A DNA stretch of 64,000 nt from Sphagnum magellanicum. Lineage: Eukaryota > Streptophyta > Sphagnopsida > Sphagnales > Sphagnaceae. The position numbers and the translations under genes were made by a program. The DNA lies in assembly GCA_021904315.1 (NCBI GenBank), contig CM038919.1, positions 6,014,001 to 6,078,000 of the forward strand, in the 5' to 3' direction. Below are positions 25,023-36,740 of the stretch, in pieces (position 1 is the stretch's first letter; each line of letters begins with the position of its first letter). The notes under the pieces were generated by a model, which was not told the origin of the DNA, searched no databases, and was given only the letters and a program-made list of their open reading frames with translations.

Positions 25023-25046
25023 GTTTGTTCAAACGTTTGTTCAAAC
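25023..25046. repeat. Perfect 12-bp tandem duplication at the gypsy leader
   Basis: GTTTGTTCAAAC occurs twice head to tail (25023-25034, 25035-25046), directly inside the upstream LTR. A tRNA primer binding site is expected here, and no TGGTATCAGA-type sequence is present. Confidence 0.8.
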
Positions 25047-25631
25047 TATCACGGGCACAAAAAACTACAAGAATAAGAACTAAACCAAAGACACAACAAG
25101 GAAAAAAAATCACAAGAAATGCAAGCCTAAGTTTAATCCAAAACTAGAAACACAAAGATGTCACAAGAATGTGGTATATGTTAGAAGATGATTTTTTTTT
25201 TAAATTATTCTGATAACATATGAAAAAAAAGGTTATGACAGGAAGGCATACCCAAAACTAATGTTAAACAAATTGAAAGTAATGGGAGGTCTTAACCTTA
25301 TTTATACCTCACTAGGGACTTAGCTCAAGGAAACTTCCATAGGTATGGAAACGTCCATGTGTGCATTAACCTAACTAATAGTGAACAAAAAATCAACTAA
25401 AATTTAACTAAAGGTTAATTGAGCGTAAACTAAGGGTTAATTTCAACTTAACTAAAAATTGACCGAAAATTAATGAGGACTTAACTAAAATTTAACTAAG
25501 ACTTAATAAAAAATAATCTAAAAGTGAATTGTGAGTTAACTACAAATTAATGATGATGTAAAGACTGATGCATGCAATTATGTTGGTGCTAGCAATGATG
25601 CAAGTGACAAGTGACGGTGGTGTCCATGACA
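25047..25631 (-). repeat. gypsy 5' LTR (585 bp)
   Basis: Aligned with the 3' LTR from TATCACGGGC (25047) to CATGACA (25631). The minus strand carries TATAAATAA at 25306-25298, the likely promoter TATA box. It lacks the 44-bp repeat expansion of its partner. Confidence 0.85.
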
Positions 25632-27819
25632 AGTGAACATAATGCCCAAAAGTGGGTTAGCACCAAAAGAAGCTTGACAAGTGCATCACTTTCACACACA
25701 CCCATTGAAAAATGTATGACGAACAATATTTTCAAAAGGGAGTGAAGGCTAAAAAAAAGGGGAACTTGCTTAAATAGAAGGACTAAACAAAAAGGAAGAG
25801 TTGAGACAATTGGTTTCATGCCATGTAAGCTCTTAGAAGATGACTTTCTGGGAGATGATGAAAACATTTACAACATCCACATGTATCACCACCCAATTAG
25901 GATGGATGTTTAAAACAATTCATACATCATAAACCACCATTTCACACCCACCCTTGATTGCAACTCCAAATTGATGAGGTGACAAATGAATGAAGAAAAC
26001 ATCACAAAATTACAAACATAAGGCTTTATTCACCAATGAATATAAGGTGTTATTCCATGCACAACAATGGATCAAATGCTTCTATAAGGTTTAATCAAAA
26101 CCAAAAGCCTAATAACACCAAGAGTTTGAACAATGGACCCTGGGATAGAACTTGCAACAACATGGGAGTTCACCTTGAAAAGTTGTGAAAGTTGTTAGCT
26201 AAGTCTTTAAGGTCAAAAAGGTTTCGTAAATGTTCAAAAACCATATTAAAAAACCATTAATTGAAAGGTGTGATGATTGAATGAAAATTAACTTAAAAAA
26301 AATCCAAAGAAAGTTCCAAATTTTAGTTGACTTGAAAATCCACCAAAAAATCCAACCAAAGAATAGACAAATCCAAGGGATGAAATGTTTGTAGAGCACA
26401 ATGGTTTGTGAGGAGGTTGGGGCTAAAACAAAGGTAGCAAGAACCTTAACATCGGAGGCATCACCTCCTTAAACAAATAGCCCTTTGGACTATGGAATCC
26501 AAGACTCCTGTAACCATGTGAGCACTTTCTCCCACCAAAAGAAAAAAGAAGGAAAGGGGACTGATTGGGACATACAATAATACAGTTGTAACAAAAAACT
26601 AGGGCACACATAATCACCTAGTTGGTCAATCCAAATGAAACTAGAAGATGCATACATTTGATGGTAGAAATATTCTCCAAATAATTTAATTACCTTGGGT
26701 TAAGACCTACATGAATTCCTACTATAACACAAATTTCAACAGTTACAGATCTCTAAAGGCCAAATCTTTTTTATTTCCCTTTCTTAAGTTACACAGGTTG
26801 TCTTGGGATTTTTACAATTGTAACAAACCATAGAGATCTTAGCAAAAGTTCTCATTCCTTAAAACGACACTAATAGATTAAAAGAACATAGGTCCCAAAT
26901 TTCCTTTATAACATGTATTCTAATGAGTTCACTGAATATAGACACCCAACAATTCATAGGCTGTCAATAAGTAACATTGACATTACATTGATTACAAAGA
27001 CATTCCTTACTTGCAAAATTGCTTCATGAGTTTGACAAAGAAAATTATAGTCCCTCCACAACTTGACAACCAGAATCTCAGGACCTAACAAACCCTAATA
27101 TTTTTTCGGAATTCCCATCATATAGGGTGCTCTCTCATGACATACAAAATGACAACACACCAACAACACATAGAGGCACATAACACACAATTTGAAAAGT
27201 TGACAAACTACTTTCAAGATCCCTCATTTCTTCATCATTCCCCTGGTCATCAACCCTTAAACCTGCAATTACAACTAAACTCCTATCTATAGAAGCACAT
27301 GGTGTAGCAAATACTTCATCACCTTCTAAAACAAAAAGTCTATTGTAATTAAAACAACTCTCTTAAGATCCATGTCCTAAGCAAAAAAATCACAACTTAT
27401 TTGCTACCCATTTCCAACTTGTTGAAGCCCCCTCCTCTGTTTAATAATTCTTGCTCTTCTCCTTTTCTCATGCCCAGCTCCTTGATCATTGTCCATTAAA
27501 GCTCCCTTGCAAACCAAGCCACACCACCAAATATGTGTCCAACCGAAAACCTTGCAACCAGCAAGTGCTGTTGAAAATAAAAGCAAAAGTTGGACATTAC
27601 CTGCAAACAACAAACAATGTAGAGAAATAGCACAATAGCAAATGCACTAGCTTCACACCACCTTCAACCACCCATAATCATGCCATTTTCTGCTTTCAGC
27701 TGTTGATGACACTGTACCATCCCTTAGGGTTTCATCCCATCATCATTCATCACACAGCTTTCTTCTAGTTTTGTACCAATTTCAATATTTGGCAGATACT
27801 TGCCTCATACACGTTTGAA
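25632..27819. other. Intergenic, nothing recognised
   Basis: Short open frames only (for example 25589-25867 and 26199-26399 minus), without domains. No terminal or tandem repeat structure is evident. Confidence 0.45.
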
Positions 27820-28107
27820 AAACAGTTCTTGGATCCAATACCAGGACAAGGCTCGTATGTTCAAAAGGTTGGAATAGAGACCAGTGCCAGGCAGGTATCT
27901 ACTTTTGGACATACGAAATGGTACAGGTATTGAATTTTTTCAAAAAAAATATCATGCCAGTCTGGTACTGGTATTGGATCTTTCTTAAAATATTCATACC
28001 AGCCTGGTCTTGCTAGTACCTATGAGGCAGGTACTCACTCGAGACTGGTATTACCTCAAGTCCCTACCAGGCAGGTACTAGTAAGAGACTGGCATTTCCT
28101 CAGGTCG
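27820..28107. repeat. Palindrome-rich repeat (ACCAGGCAGGTAC family), copy 1
   Basis: Words such as ACCAGGCAGGTA, GACTGGTAT and CAATACCAGGAC recur in both orientations. GATCCAATACCAG near 27,834 is mirrored as CTGGTATTGGATC near 27,970. An inverted relative occupies 34720-35060. It abuts the MITE at 28111. Confidence 0.6.
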
Positions 28108-28470
28108 TAAGAGCATGTCCAGTGGTGCTCAGTATGTGACCCTGCATAAATATTTTTTACATCCAAGATTAGTTATATACGTTTTTTCCATCCCCACCCA
28201 TAAAACTGAAACTGGAACAGCAAATAGGCGGGGGGCTAATAATAGCAAATCACCTGGACCAATCATTACGATGGGCCAATCAGAAGCACTAAGTAGCAGT
28301 CAGATCATATTTATTACACTCTTTTCTGCAGGTGCTACCACCCACAGCAAACTGTTCAATTATGTTGAGCCAAAACCATTTTCGTGAGCCAAACCAGCAT
28401 ATTTTGACTTTTCTTTATCCAATTTACTGTGCAGAATCACATATTGAGAACCGCTGGAGATGTGGTCTAA
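28108..28470. mobile_element. MITE with TAA target duplication (PIF/Harbinger-like)
   Basis: A 357-bp element (28111-28467) lies between TAA (28108-28110) and TAA (28468-28470). The ends are inverted repeats of about 30 bp: GAGCATGTCCAGTGGTGCTC at the left and, on the other strand, GACCACATCTCCAGCGGTTC at the right, continuing into (A)GTATGTGA/ATATGTGA. There is no transposase frame. A 3-bp TWA duplication and short non-coding length fit Tourist-like MITEs; ends of the GAGCATCTCC type are widespread in plants. A related copy lies near 37085-37590. Confidence 0.75.
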
Positions 28471-30639
28471 TAGTCTAATTAGTTCCCTAACGCCAGGACC
28501 AGTCTATATACATAATACCAGGGTTCCAGCCTAGTACCCGCCCAACACTAAGTAGAGACTAGAGAATCGCTAGAAGGTTATTGATAACAAATTAATAATG
28601 AACGTCCATTTAAGACAGTTTCAATTGTGAACAGATTGGCATTTAGTATGCAGCCAGACCCATAGCTGAACATGCAATTCAGGGAGGGACCTGATATGCT
28701 CAGTGTTTTGGAAATTCCTTTTTGTAGCCCAAGTGGCCATCATCCCTAAGAAGATTTAGTCACATCTGGCTACAAACCCGAAATAAAGTACAAATCTTTA
28801 ATCATCCTTCTATATGTTTGGCTACACAATGAAAACTAAATATACGAATCTGGTGATTTTTACTTTCTCACTTCTGGCAACTGAAAGCCTCAAAATCGGT
28901 TGTTTTTCGAATTTTTTAATTTTTAATTTCACCATTTGGCAAAAATTTCGCCAGGAAAAAAAAACTCTAGATCATATGCTGCGGTGTCTCTTGCCTTCAA
29001 ACTGTCCACAAAACACATGTCAGTTAGACTTACTGATGCTCTTAATATCACAAGAAGAGGACCCTTCAACAATAAGATTAAGCTCATTTTAACAGTATAG
29101 CAGTACTGCAGATGCAGCCTGTTGCTAGACATCTTTCCTGACTGTGACATAATGTAGAAAGCTTCTGAATCCACAAACAAACCACTTGGATCGCTCTGAA
29201 ATCTCTAGACACTGTCATCATCTCCCCTGATTCAGTCCCTACATCTAACATTGCTTAATCCTCTCTTTTCCTGAAGACTACAGTGCAGCTGAAAGCAATA
29301 GCTTCAGGCTAGAAGAAGATATGAACAGAGAGGCATTCTTCCTTTCTGTCTTAACAAAAATACATTCTAACACACAAATATCTGCTTTCTAACTGCAATT
29401 GAGAATAAAAACTTAGCTTTTTCTGAAGACCCGAACTCCTTTGTTTATAGTCCATTCAGCTCTCCCTCACCTCCATCCAATCTCCCTCAACAACCAGTCC
29501 TTTGCTAGGAGATTCGCATTCCTCATTCAAGAGCCAACCAAATTGCAGCAACAAACCCATTCCATCACCAAAGCCAACTCAAAAGCTCATCTCCATTGAA
29601 TTGCAAACTTCAAACACCATAAACCTGCAAACAAACAAAACACACCCAAACACAGAAACAAACAACAGACATCAGACTTTCAACACCCGCAAAAATTCAT
29701 GATGAACAATTGTCCTGTATCTTGGCGTCTTGTTCAACATGAATTAGGGTTGCGTCTCTCCTTTCATCCACATCCACATATTCACAGAAAATGTTTGACA
29801 CTAGCTTTGCGTCACAATGGTCTCCTGATGGTATTGACAAATGTGGGTCCATATTTACATCTTTTTAGAACATGACAATAAGCACACTTCTTCATTCTCT
29901 TGTAAGGTCCCTGTTTGTCTGCTACCTTGTATATTGCTGATGAGTGATACATACGATGGATGGATCGTGGTAAATGCTTGTTTGCTTTTGTAAAGAAGAA
30001 AAGGACCAAGATAACATCTGGGCCCATTTTTAAAACCTTTAGCAACTTTTGTTTTCTTTGTCATCCTTTTTACCTGTATCAGCATCACTGGAGCTAAGAA
30101 GGGAATATGTTTTGTATTTTTTGGGCTCTGCAGAAACCTATAATGACAAGGAAACATGGTACATATGCACCTGATCAGAACTTGTAATCCTTAATGCACA
30201 GTATGTCATCCAGGAACAAATATGAGGTAAACTTGTTGTATTGGCATTTGAGTTTTTGAGAACTGATGAGAAATCTGTTTTTATTTTGCCCTTCTTTCTT
30301 TGTTGTTCCATTACCTGTAGGTGCATTTTAATGTCTGGTACCTTGAATGCAGCAGCTTTAGCTTTTGAGTTCAATATACAGTTTGCTTAAGGGGATATTG
30401 GAATGCAAGGCCTCAGAGTGTCTATGCAATGCTGACTGTCCAAATGTTTTGGGTCAGTCCTCATGATTGCAAGCTCCCAGGATGAATTATTGAGGGGATT
30501 GTCAATCTGTCCCCATATGGCTTTTCTTTATGTATTCCATGCAAGTGGAGGCATTTACAGGAGTGGACAATGTTCATTTTTGTACCCTTCACGTAAAGCA
30601 CTTACAGAAATTTCGTTGTGCATTTAAATGGCACCTTAT
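28471..30639. other. Unassigned, moderately balanced composition
   Basis: Resembles the 6-10 kb block in composition. Open frames of 60-100 codons on both strands show no domain. 29,460-29,700 is C/A-rich. I see no gene that can be supported. Confidence 0.4.
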
Positions 30640-30960
30640 ATGTGTGAAGATCCTTCCTAGGAAAGAGAAGGGACCTTACACCTATAAAAGTGTAAGATTT
30701 TATAGGTGTAAGATGGCTCTAACTCTTCAGGAGTAGGCATAAGGACCCTCCCCTTTCTATATGTCTTGTGATCTACATAGGTTTCTTTAGGTCATGATAA
30801 CAGGGGCCTCCCAGTTTACAATGGGTAAAGCCTATGGGTGTGGGACATTCATGAAAATGTGGGGCTGTATTTGGCTAAAGCCATACTCAGCTTCCCTTAT
30901 TTTGGAAATGGCTCCATCCTGGGGCTTTACCCCGACAATCTCTACGTACATACTTTGGCT
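30640..30960 (+). repeat. Dispersed repeat with palindromic core, copy 2
   Basis: Relative of 11030-11260. Its core is a perfect 15-bp inverted repeat, CTTACACCTATAAAA (30675-30689), mirrored at 30698-30712 across an 8-base loop. It is followed by AGGAGTAGGCATAAGGACCC and GGGTAAAGCC blocks shared with copy 1. Confidence 0.6.
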
Positions 30961-32099
30961 TTGTTCCACTTCATGTTTGTCATCTATCCTTATAACTGTC
31001 ATATCAGTCTTGTTGGAATCCTCCCTCTTGAAAATTTGATGGTAATAAGTTTGTTGGCAGTCTACAAAGAAGCAATTATTTCTCATTTTTCTCAACCCTC
31101 AAAGCAAGTAATCTTTTCAAATAAATTTGTGGGCCTCAGATCACTTTGCTGCTTTATTTCATGGACAATGATTGTTAATCCATGGATGAGTTGGTTGCTA
31201 TCCCACTTCTACTTGCAGCTATCAGGGTTGGGGAAAACCCATCACCAAGTTTTGAAAGCATGGGTAGGGTGAGTAAGTATATTGTCATATAATCTAATAT
31301 TTACCCCTTTGGCCCAGGTTTTGGCTACAAAAGTGGCTTTCTCCACACTTGAGTATGTCATTAACAACTCGTTCACACTTTTCCCAAGGTGTTCTTGAAC
31401 ACTTGTATGTTCTTCACGAACCAATAATCAGAACTTATCATGGATGTGCACTAGTCTTTCAGCATGATTAAAGTGAAAGTACACAACATTATTGTGATAT
31501 GACTGCCTAGATTATTCAGATTCAACAACTCCCAACCCCACAACTGGTGACATTACAGTACCAGATACATTACCTATTGGTTGTAGGTTTCAATACATTG
31601 AAATCTTGGTCACCATGAAATCAGAAGAACATAAACTTTGAGTATGTATTGTAAATTGTTCATGAAGGTAACCAAAGTCTTTTGAAAGGTTGGGGGAAAG
31701 CATAGGATTTCAAAATTTCTTGTTTCTCAATTGCTATCTTGTTGCTTTGCATAAGCAGCACTATGAAACCACATTTCTAGAGTAATTGAACAGATATACT
31801 GAAATGTGTTGAAGCTCATTCATTTGTCCATTAACATCTTCACCGCAATCCTTTGTCTATGTGATTCCTATGGGAGAACCCACAATCACAATTAAATGAG
31901 GGATTGGCAATTAAACAACTTACATTTGTTTCCCAAATATCAAGAATGCCACATAGTTGTAAATGTGTAATCTTGAGGGTTTGCATTACCTGCTATACCT
32001 TAGCTACTCCCAGCATATTTTTAGGGGTTTCTTTTTAGTGGCCATCACACTATCCAATAGCCAATGCATTTTTTGGGGGTGGGTGGTTTGTTGGTCTAT
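30961..32099. other. Intergenic, nothing recognised
   Basis: The longest frame is 144 codons on the plus strand (30838-31272). It overlaps the repeat above, has no recognisable domain and is probably chance. Confidence 0.4.
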
Positions 32100-32425
32100 A
32101 TCTATCGAGTATAGAAAAAACCAGTGTTCTGCGACTAGTTGAATTTTTAAAGAACCACCAGTTGCAGGTTTTTCTATATTCTGAATTTGAGAACCATTGG
32201 TTCTTGTTCTTTGAGAAAACAAATCAAAATGAAAGAACCACAAGTTCTGGTTATTTCGAAAGCCTTTAAAGACTCATGAATTTTTTATGAAAGAACCAAC
32301 AAATTTATAGCCAGTAATTTGATTTTCAAAATTTTGAGAACCAATGTGAGATATACTAAACTGAGTTTCTGAGTACAGCATTATGGAACCTAAGGAACCA
32401 CCTTGATAATTATTGGGGGTCTGTT
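32100..32425. repeat. GAACC/GGTTC-rich degenerate repeat, copy 1
   Basis: AAAGAACCA and TGGTTCTT words alternate in both orientations (for example GAGAACCATTGGTTCTTGTT near 32,190). The block from about 32,220 is homologous to 36,450-36,735, sharing AGTT.TGGTTATTTC, AAAGAACCA and GGTCTGTTCC. Confidence 0.55.
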
Positions 32426-32779
32426 CCAGTGTTGGGTTGTTCTTAGAATCATGGACAGATACTGATCAGTTATAAACTCACAAATATATTCACTTACCCA
32501 CCAATTCTAAGTCAAAGAACCGTCTTGGTATATAAGTGCAGTTTCCAAAATATATATTAAAAAGGTCAAAGAACCAGCCAAAGAATGCTCAGTTCTTTGC
32601 CGGTTCTTTGATGAAAACCACTGATTCTTTAACGTTTTTGAAATAAGCAAAAGCAGCAGTTCATTGACTCTGAATTTTCTTGAAAGAACTGGAACTGGCA
32701 ATTCTTTGATTCTAGAATTTTTAAAGAACCAGAACCAGCAGCAGTTCTTTAAAAATTCAAAGAACCACCCCAACACTGG
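32426..32779. mobile_element. MITE-like element with CCAGTGTTGGG ends
   Basis: CCAGTGTTGGGTTGTTCTTA at 32426-32445 is mirrored at 32760-32779 (other strand CCAGTGTTGGGGTGGTTCTT). The inverted repeats are about 20 bp with one substitution and a one-base shift, giving a 354-bp element. The interior is rich in GAACC/GGTTC words that can pair with one another. No clear target duplication is seen, and there is no transposase. Confidence 0.6.
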
Positions 32780-33376
32780 TGCATTCCTGTGTCTAATAGG
32801 CACACAATACTGGATAAAACACTTTCATGTGAAAAATAAAACGTTTTTGCCTACAAGTGTAGCCTGTGCCATTGGCCCAAGTGTGACCACATTAAGGGCT
32901 GAACTGATTTTTCCTTCCAAACCCAATTTTTGCAATTTGTTTGAATTTCCAGCAACAAAATTCACTAAAAAATCAATATCTTTCACACATTAGCTCTGAA
33001 AATTGTGAATAAAGAAATCTGACTCGCTGAGGGCTTCCAAGAACATCAAGAACACCCCCAAATTTCCTATACAGTTTTCAGTTTCAATTTTATTTACTTT
33101 TCATTGAGGAAGTGGTTCAATAACCAATAGCTTCCCCACCACCGTGGCTCCAAACAGTCTCAAACCAAATTGGTGCACTCTTACTCATGGAGAGCTTTCT
33201 GAAGATATGAAGAGCACAGCATGAAACATTGTGGTTTGGGAGATCTCAGTGTGACACAACAAAACAAACTACCTTGCTTTATAGATAGATTTCTTATTTA
33301 AACCAAATATCCCTGAAAACATCATTAAATTCCAATCCTGGTTATTGCCTGACATTCTTCCAAGGAGACAGATTAA
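32780..33376. other. Intergenic, nothing recognised
   Basis: No supported feature. Confidence 0.4.
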
Positions 33377-33548
33377 AGATCATTTAGGGACCACATATGA
33401 TTATTGCCCACCAGGAGACCCCAAAGCAAGTTACAAAACGGAATTCTTCTAGACTGACATTATTAAAACGAGATAAACTTAAGATGATCCAGGGACCACA
33501 TCTGATTATTGCCTACAAGGGACCCCCTAACAAGTCAGAAAACCAAAA
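33377..33548 (+). repeat. Local direct duplication, period 105 bp
   Basis: An AGAT(C/G)AT..AGGGACCACAT(A/C)TGATTATTGCC block at 33377 returns at 33482, followed in both by GACCCC and CAAGT(T/C)A blocks. Two diverged units. Confidence 0.65.
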
Positions 33549-34719
33549 TATCGTGAATGAATTATATAGTACTTTAGTAGGTAATATTTTTCTCAATGTC
33601 GTTCTTCCATGGATAAGAAACCTATGGATGCCCTGCCATTGCTTCCATCCCTCACCCACAATTGGAATGATGTAGATGCCAATTGACCTGTGCATACAAG
33701 AGTCTAAATTTTTTAAAGTCCAAACTTGGACTCTTTCTTGTCATATTGTCCTCATTCAAAAGAAGTTGAAAGAGGTGAAAATAAACAGGAGTTCTAGAGG
33801 AAGTAAAGCTGTTCAAACATACTCCATCAATGCCAAATGATAAAGGGTTGAAAGCAATACCAATTCATATGGTGCACAATTTGCAACAACTTCCCATAAT
33901 GTTTGAAATCTTTAGACCCCACACAAAAGATAGAGATCCCAGAGCAAAAGATAGCTGCGATTTTCACAATAATATCAGAACCTCTCCCCCCCAATAGTGC
34001 ATGCCTTATAGTATCCCGAACCAATTGAAATGTGGCCAAAGTGAACCAGCACCAACCAGGGCACCATGAAGGGTGGATGGTCAATGGTCAGGAAAGAGTC
34101 TTCTCTGGGGTTCCAGTTCCCTAGCTAATTACTGTAGTTAGTTCAGTCGCTTTTTAACCACCTAGTGGGTTACTAGTTGGTGTTTAGTGGGTGGTTAGTA
34201 GGTAGGTAAATAGTAAAAACAGCCCTTTCCTATGTATAAACCATCTCCTTTCCTATCGGTCCCCTAATTTCCCACCTACCTACATATATGCGGGACATAC
34301 TTTTTATAGAACAACGAGTTACCAAGGTGAAACTAGATATTAACTCAGGTTGAGATTCATGAAAAAATGAGTCATAATGGGCATCCAATCTAGGGTGCAC
34401 TGGTGGGTGCTTGTTCACTCTGGCCTAATGAAAACTCCCATGCACACCAGGTGTCATTTGGAATCTGTGTACTTATTAATGGTATGAACAGTACCTAGTT
34501 GTTGCAAGAACAGTGTATGTGTCTGGCTGAGGGCAGTGGTAGCCTGAATGGGGGCTCGAGCGAACCAGATTCTCTAGCGACTCCCTCATCTGGCCAAACT
34601 TGAAGAACTTGCCAAACCTTTACATAACAGAATAACTCTCCTGCACCGGCCAAACCTTATGTGACAGACCATCTCTGCAGAACCTGTCCATCTTACTTTC
34701 ATAACAGAACAACAGAGGT
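33549..34719. other. Intergenic with two inverted-repeat end remnants
   Basis: 34039-34065 (GTGAACCAGCACC...GGGCACC) and 34393-34420 (GGTGCACTGG...GTTCACTC) resemble the ends of the 167-bp element at 43801-43967, in right-end and left-end orientation respectively. Their own partners are not recognisable. A GTAG tetranucleotide drift lies at 34,170-34,210. Nothing else is supported. Confidence 0.45.
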
Positions 34720-35060
34720 AAAGAGTACAGACCAGTGTTGGAACTGTATACAGGCAACAAGCTCAATATAGAATATTGGTATTGAAAAATATACCAGTTA
34801 GGTGTAACTTGAGGCAATACCAGCTTTATACCATTACCAATCTCATAGGAGAACTGAGGTAATACCAGGTATTTGCCTGCTTGATACCAATATCAGCTCT
34901 CTAGGTCTACCTGCCTCAGAACCAATACTAGGACCAGACTGGTATGAAAGTTTCAGAAATCCAAACCCAGGACCAGGCTGGTCTGAATATTTTTTAAAAA
35001 TAAACCCATTCCAGGACCCGACTGGTATGTTCAAAAGTTGATACTCCTGTAATACCTTGG
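34720..35060. repeat. Palindrome-rich repeat (ACCAGGCAGGTAC family), copy 2, inverted
   Basis: The plus strand here matches the minus strand of 27820-28107. Shared blocks are TACCTGCCTCA, GACCAG(A/G)CTGGTATGAA and ATGTTCAAAAG. Sub-blocks of about 45-50 bp with CCAGGACC(A/C)G(A/G)CTGGT repeat three times at 34,925-35,030. Confidence 0.6.
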
Positions 35061-35606
35061 CAGCTTCAGCACAAATTGTATTATTTTTAGAAATGCTGAA
35101 ATTTTCAAAAATTAGTTTTTGTCAAAAGCCAAAGTTTTGTGAAAGAAAATGAAAATCTTTTGAAATATTCTGAATTTCTTCTGAAATTAAATCTTCAAAA
35201 TTAATTAATTATTCAGTGGACATGTCCTGAAGCCACGCTTGGATTGTGGTCGTCCAACATTGGTACAAACCATTGTTATGCAAGTATATTGTTTTTGACA
35301 TATCCTAGTGTAAGGGTATATATATTTTTTCAATTTATTTACCCAATGGGTAAGGGTATATTATGATTTTTTTTCCCATTAAGGTAGGGTCTAGGTGAAC
35401 AAATTTTATAATTTTGGGTAGATGGGTAGGGTCCAGGTACCCTTATCCTGTACCCTCAGTTTGGCAGAAAGGGATAAAGCAAAGGTAAATAATTTTATGT
35501 AATAAAAAATGAGAATTTTTTCTCACCTTTAAAATTTATTTAAACAACTTTCATAGGCCTAAATCTAGTGGGACAATGCACACGTGTGATGTCAAATAAC
35601 AATAAT
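35061..35606. other. AT-rich intergenic
   Basis: Contains several TACCC/GGGTA words at 35,300-35,460 but no gene. Confidence 0.4.
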
Positions 35607-35684
35607 AAAATTACATAAAATTTAGTTTGGTTGTACTAAATCTTCTGGTTCTTAGTATAGCCAAACTGAATTTTATGTAATTTT
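35607..35684 (+). repeat. 78-nt hairpin with 32-position stem
   Basis: 35607-35638 and 35653-35684 are inverted repeats of 32 bp with 29 Watson-Crick matches and a 14-base loop. The three mismatches are T/G, T/G and G/T when read as plus-strand RNA, so all 32 positions can pair (29 canonical, 3 G-U). The left arm starts AAAATTACATAAAATTTAG. It could be a foldback MITE or a small-RNA precursor. No target duplication is obvious. Confidence 0.7.
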
Positions 35685-35839
35685 ACAATTATTAAAAACA
35701 ATTATGGATGAAAGTGCATCACCATTTGGAAGGACGAATTTTTTTAAGTTGTTGGGGCTTCTATTTGTCATTTCATGTTGCAAGGGAAAAAAATGTACTC
35801 ATTTTTCTCTTTACATTCTTCTTTCTAGAAAACAGAGTT

Positions 35840-36280
35840 TCACGCACACAAGAAACTTGAGCGCAAATTTTAAACACACACATTAGTGGGAAACTTGAGC
35901 ATGAGTTGCTAGAAACTTTAACTATTCACCAACTAATAGTTGCTAGAGTTGCCAATTTTTACTAGAAATCTAATGAGCCCACACAATGCGCACACACACA
36001 CACATGGAAACCTATTGATGGTGTCAAACCCTGGGCTCAAACTTGAGCATCAACAGAAACACAACCTGAGCACACACAAACTAGAAACTTGAGCACAAAC
36101 TTTGAGCACACACATGAATGGGAAACCTGAACACAAACTGGAAAAACCTACACACACAAATTGGAAAGCTAATTGCTTGAACTGGACTTGTGTGAATCTT
36201 GAACACAAAGTGGAACTAAAAACTAAAAACCGGAGCTTTGTGCACAGTTGGACACCCGAATCTTAAGCACAAATTAAAGC
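35840..36280. repeat. Degenerate ACACACA / GAAACTTGAGCAC array
   Basis: GAAAC(T/C)TGAGCACA and CACACAAACT words recur every 20-30 bp with much variation. A plain (CA)7 microsatellite sits at 35991-36004. Confidence 0.6.
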
Positions 36281-36429
36281 TAAAAACTAAGAATCAAGAC
36301 TTTTAAAAATAGTTTTAAACAATTTAGGTTATGCATCTGGTTTGTAATAGCCACTATTTGGAACTTCCAATTTAGCACATGCATTTTCATAAAATAATTT
36401 GCCAGTGTTTGACCTGGGTATTCGATTTT

Positions 36430-36740
36430 GTTAATAACTTCTATTATTAAAATAATTATTGATAATCAGAGGATTATTTTAAATATTTCAGTCACAGAAC
36501 TGTTGGTTTTGACTATTTCAAAAAAAGGAAAATCAAAGAGCAACTGGTTTCAGTTATTTCAAAAACCTCAAGAACCAGAAGTTTCCACGAAAGAAATGGT
36601 AAAGAACCAGAGGTTATGAATGCAATTACTAGATTTTTTCAAATTTGAGAATTATGACTATATACCAGAACGCATTCTAAGAATTTTTTGAGAGGCACAG
36701 TTATGAACCCCCAAGAACCACCCTGGTCTGTTCCTGCTTT
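36430..36740. repeat. GAACC/GGTTC-rich degenerate repeat, copy 2
   Basis: Homologous to about 32220-32425. AAGAACCAGAAGTT, TAAAGAACCAGAGG and CAAGAACCACCCTGGTCTGTTCC occur in the same order as their counterparts. Confidence 0.55.

Larger units (their letters stand above)
19149..25631 (-). mobile_element. Ty3/gypsy chromovirus LTR retrotransposon, decayed
   Basis: A 6,483-bp element on the minus strand with both LTRs (25047-25631 upstream, 19149-20105 downstream) and a polypurine tract beside the downstream LTR. Reading down in coordinate, the internal order is gag, protease, reverse transcriptase, RNase H, integrase and chromodomain, which is the Ty3/gypsy chromovirus order. The flanking five bases are AATGA (19144-19148) and AGTGA (25632-25636), a target duplication with one change. 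Many stops, frameshifts and Arg/Asp losses show that it is inactive. The downstream LTR is 372 bp longer than the upstream one because of internal tandem repeats. Confidence 0.9.

Noticed and set aside
30838-31272. 144-codon plus-strand frame
   Set aside because: It overlaps a dispersed repeat, has no recognisable domain, and similar frames exist on the other strand.
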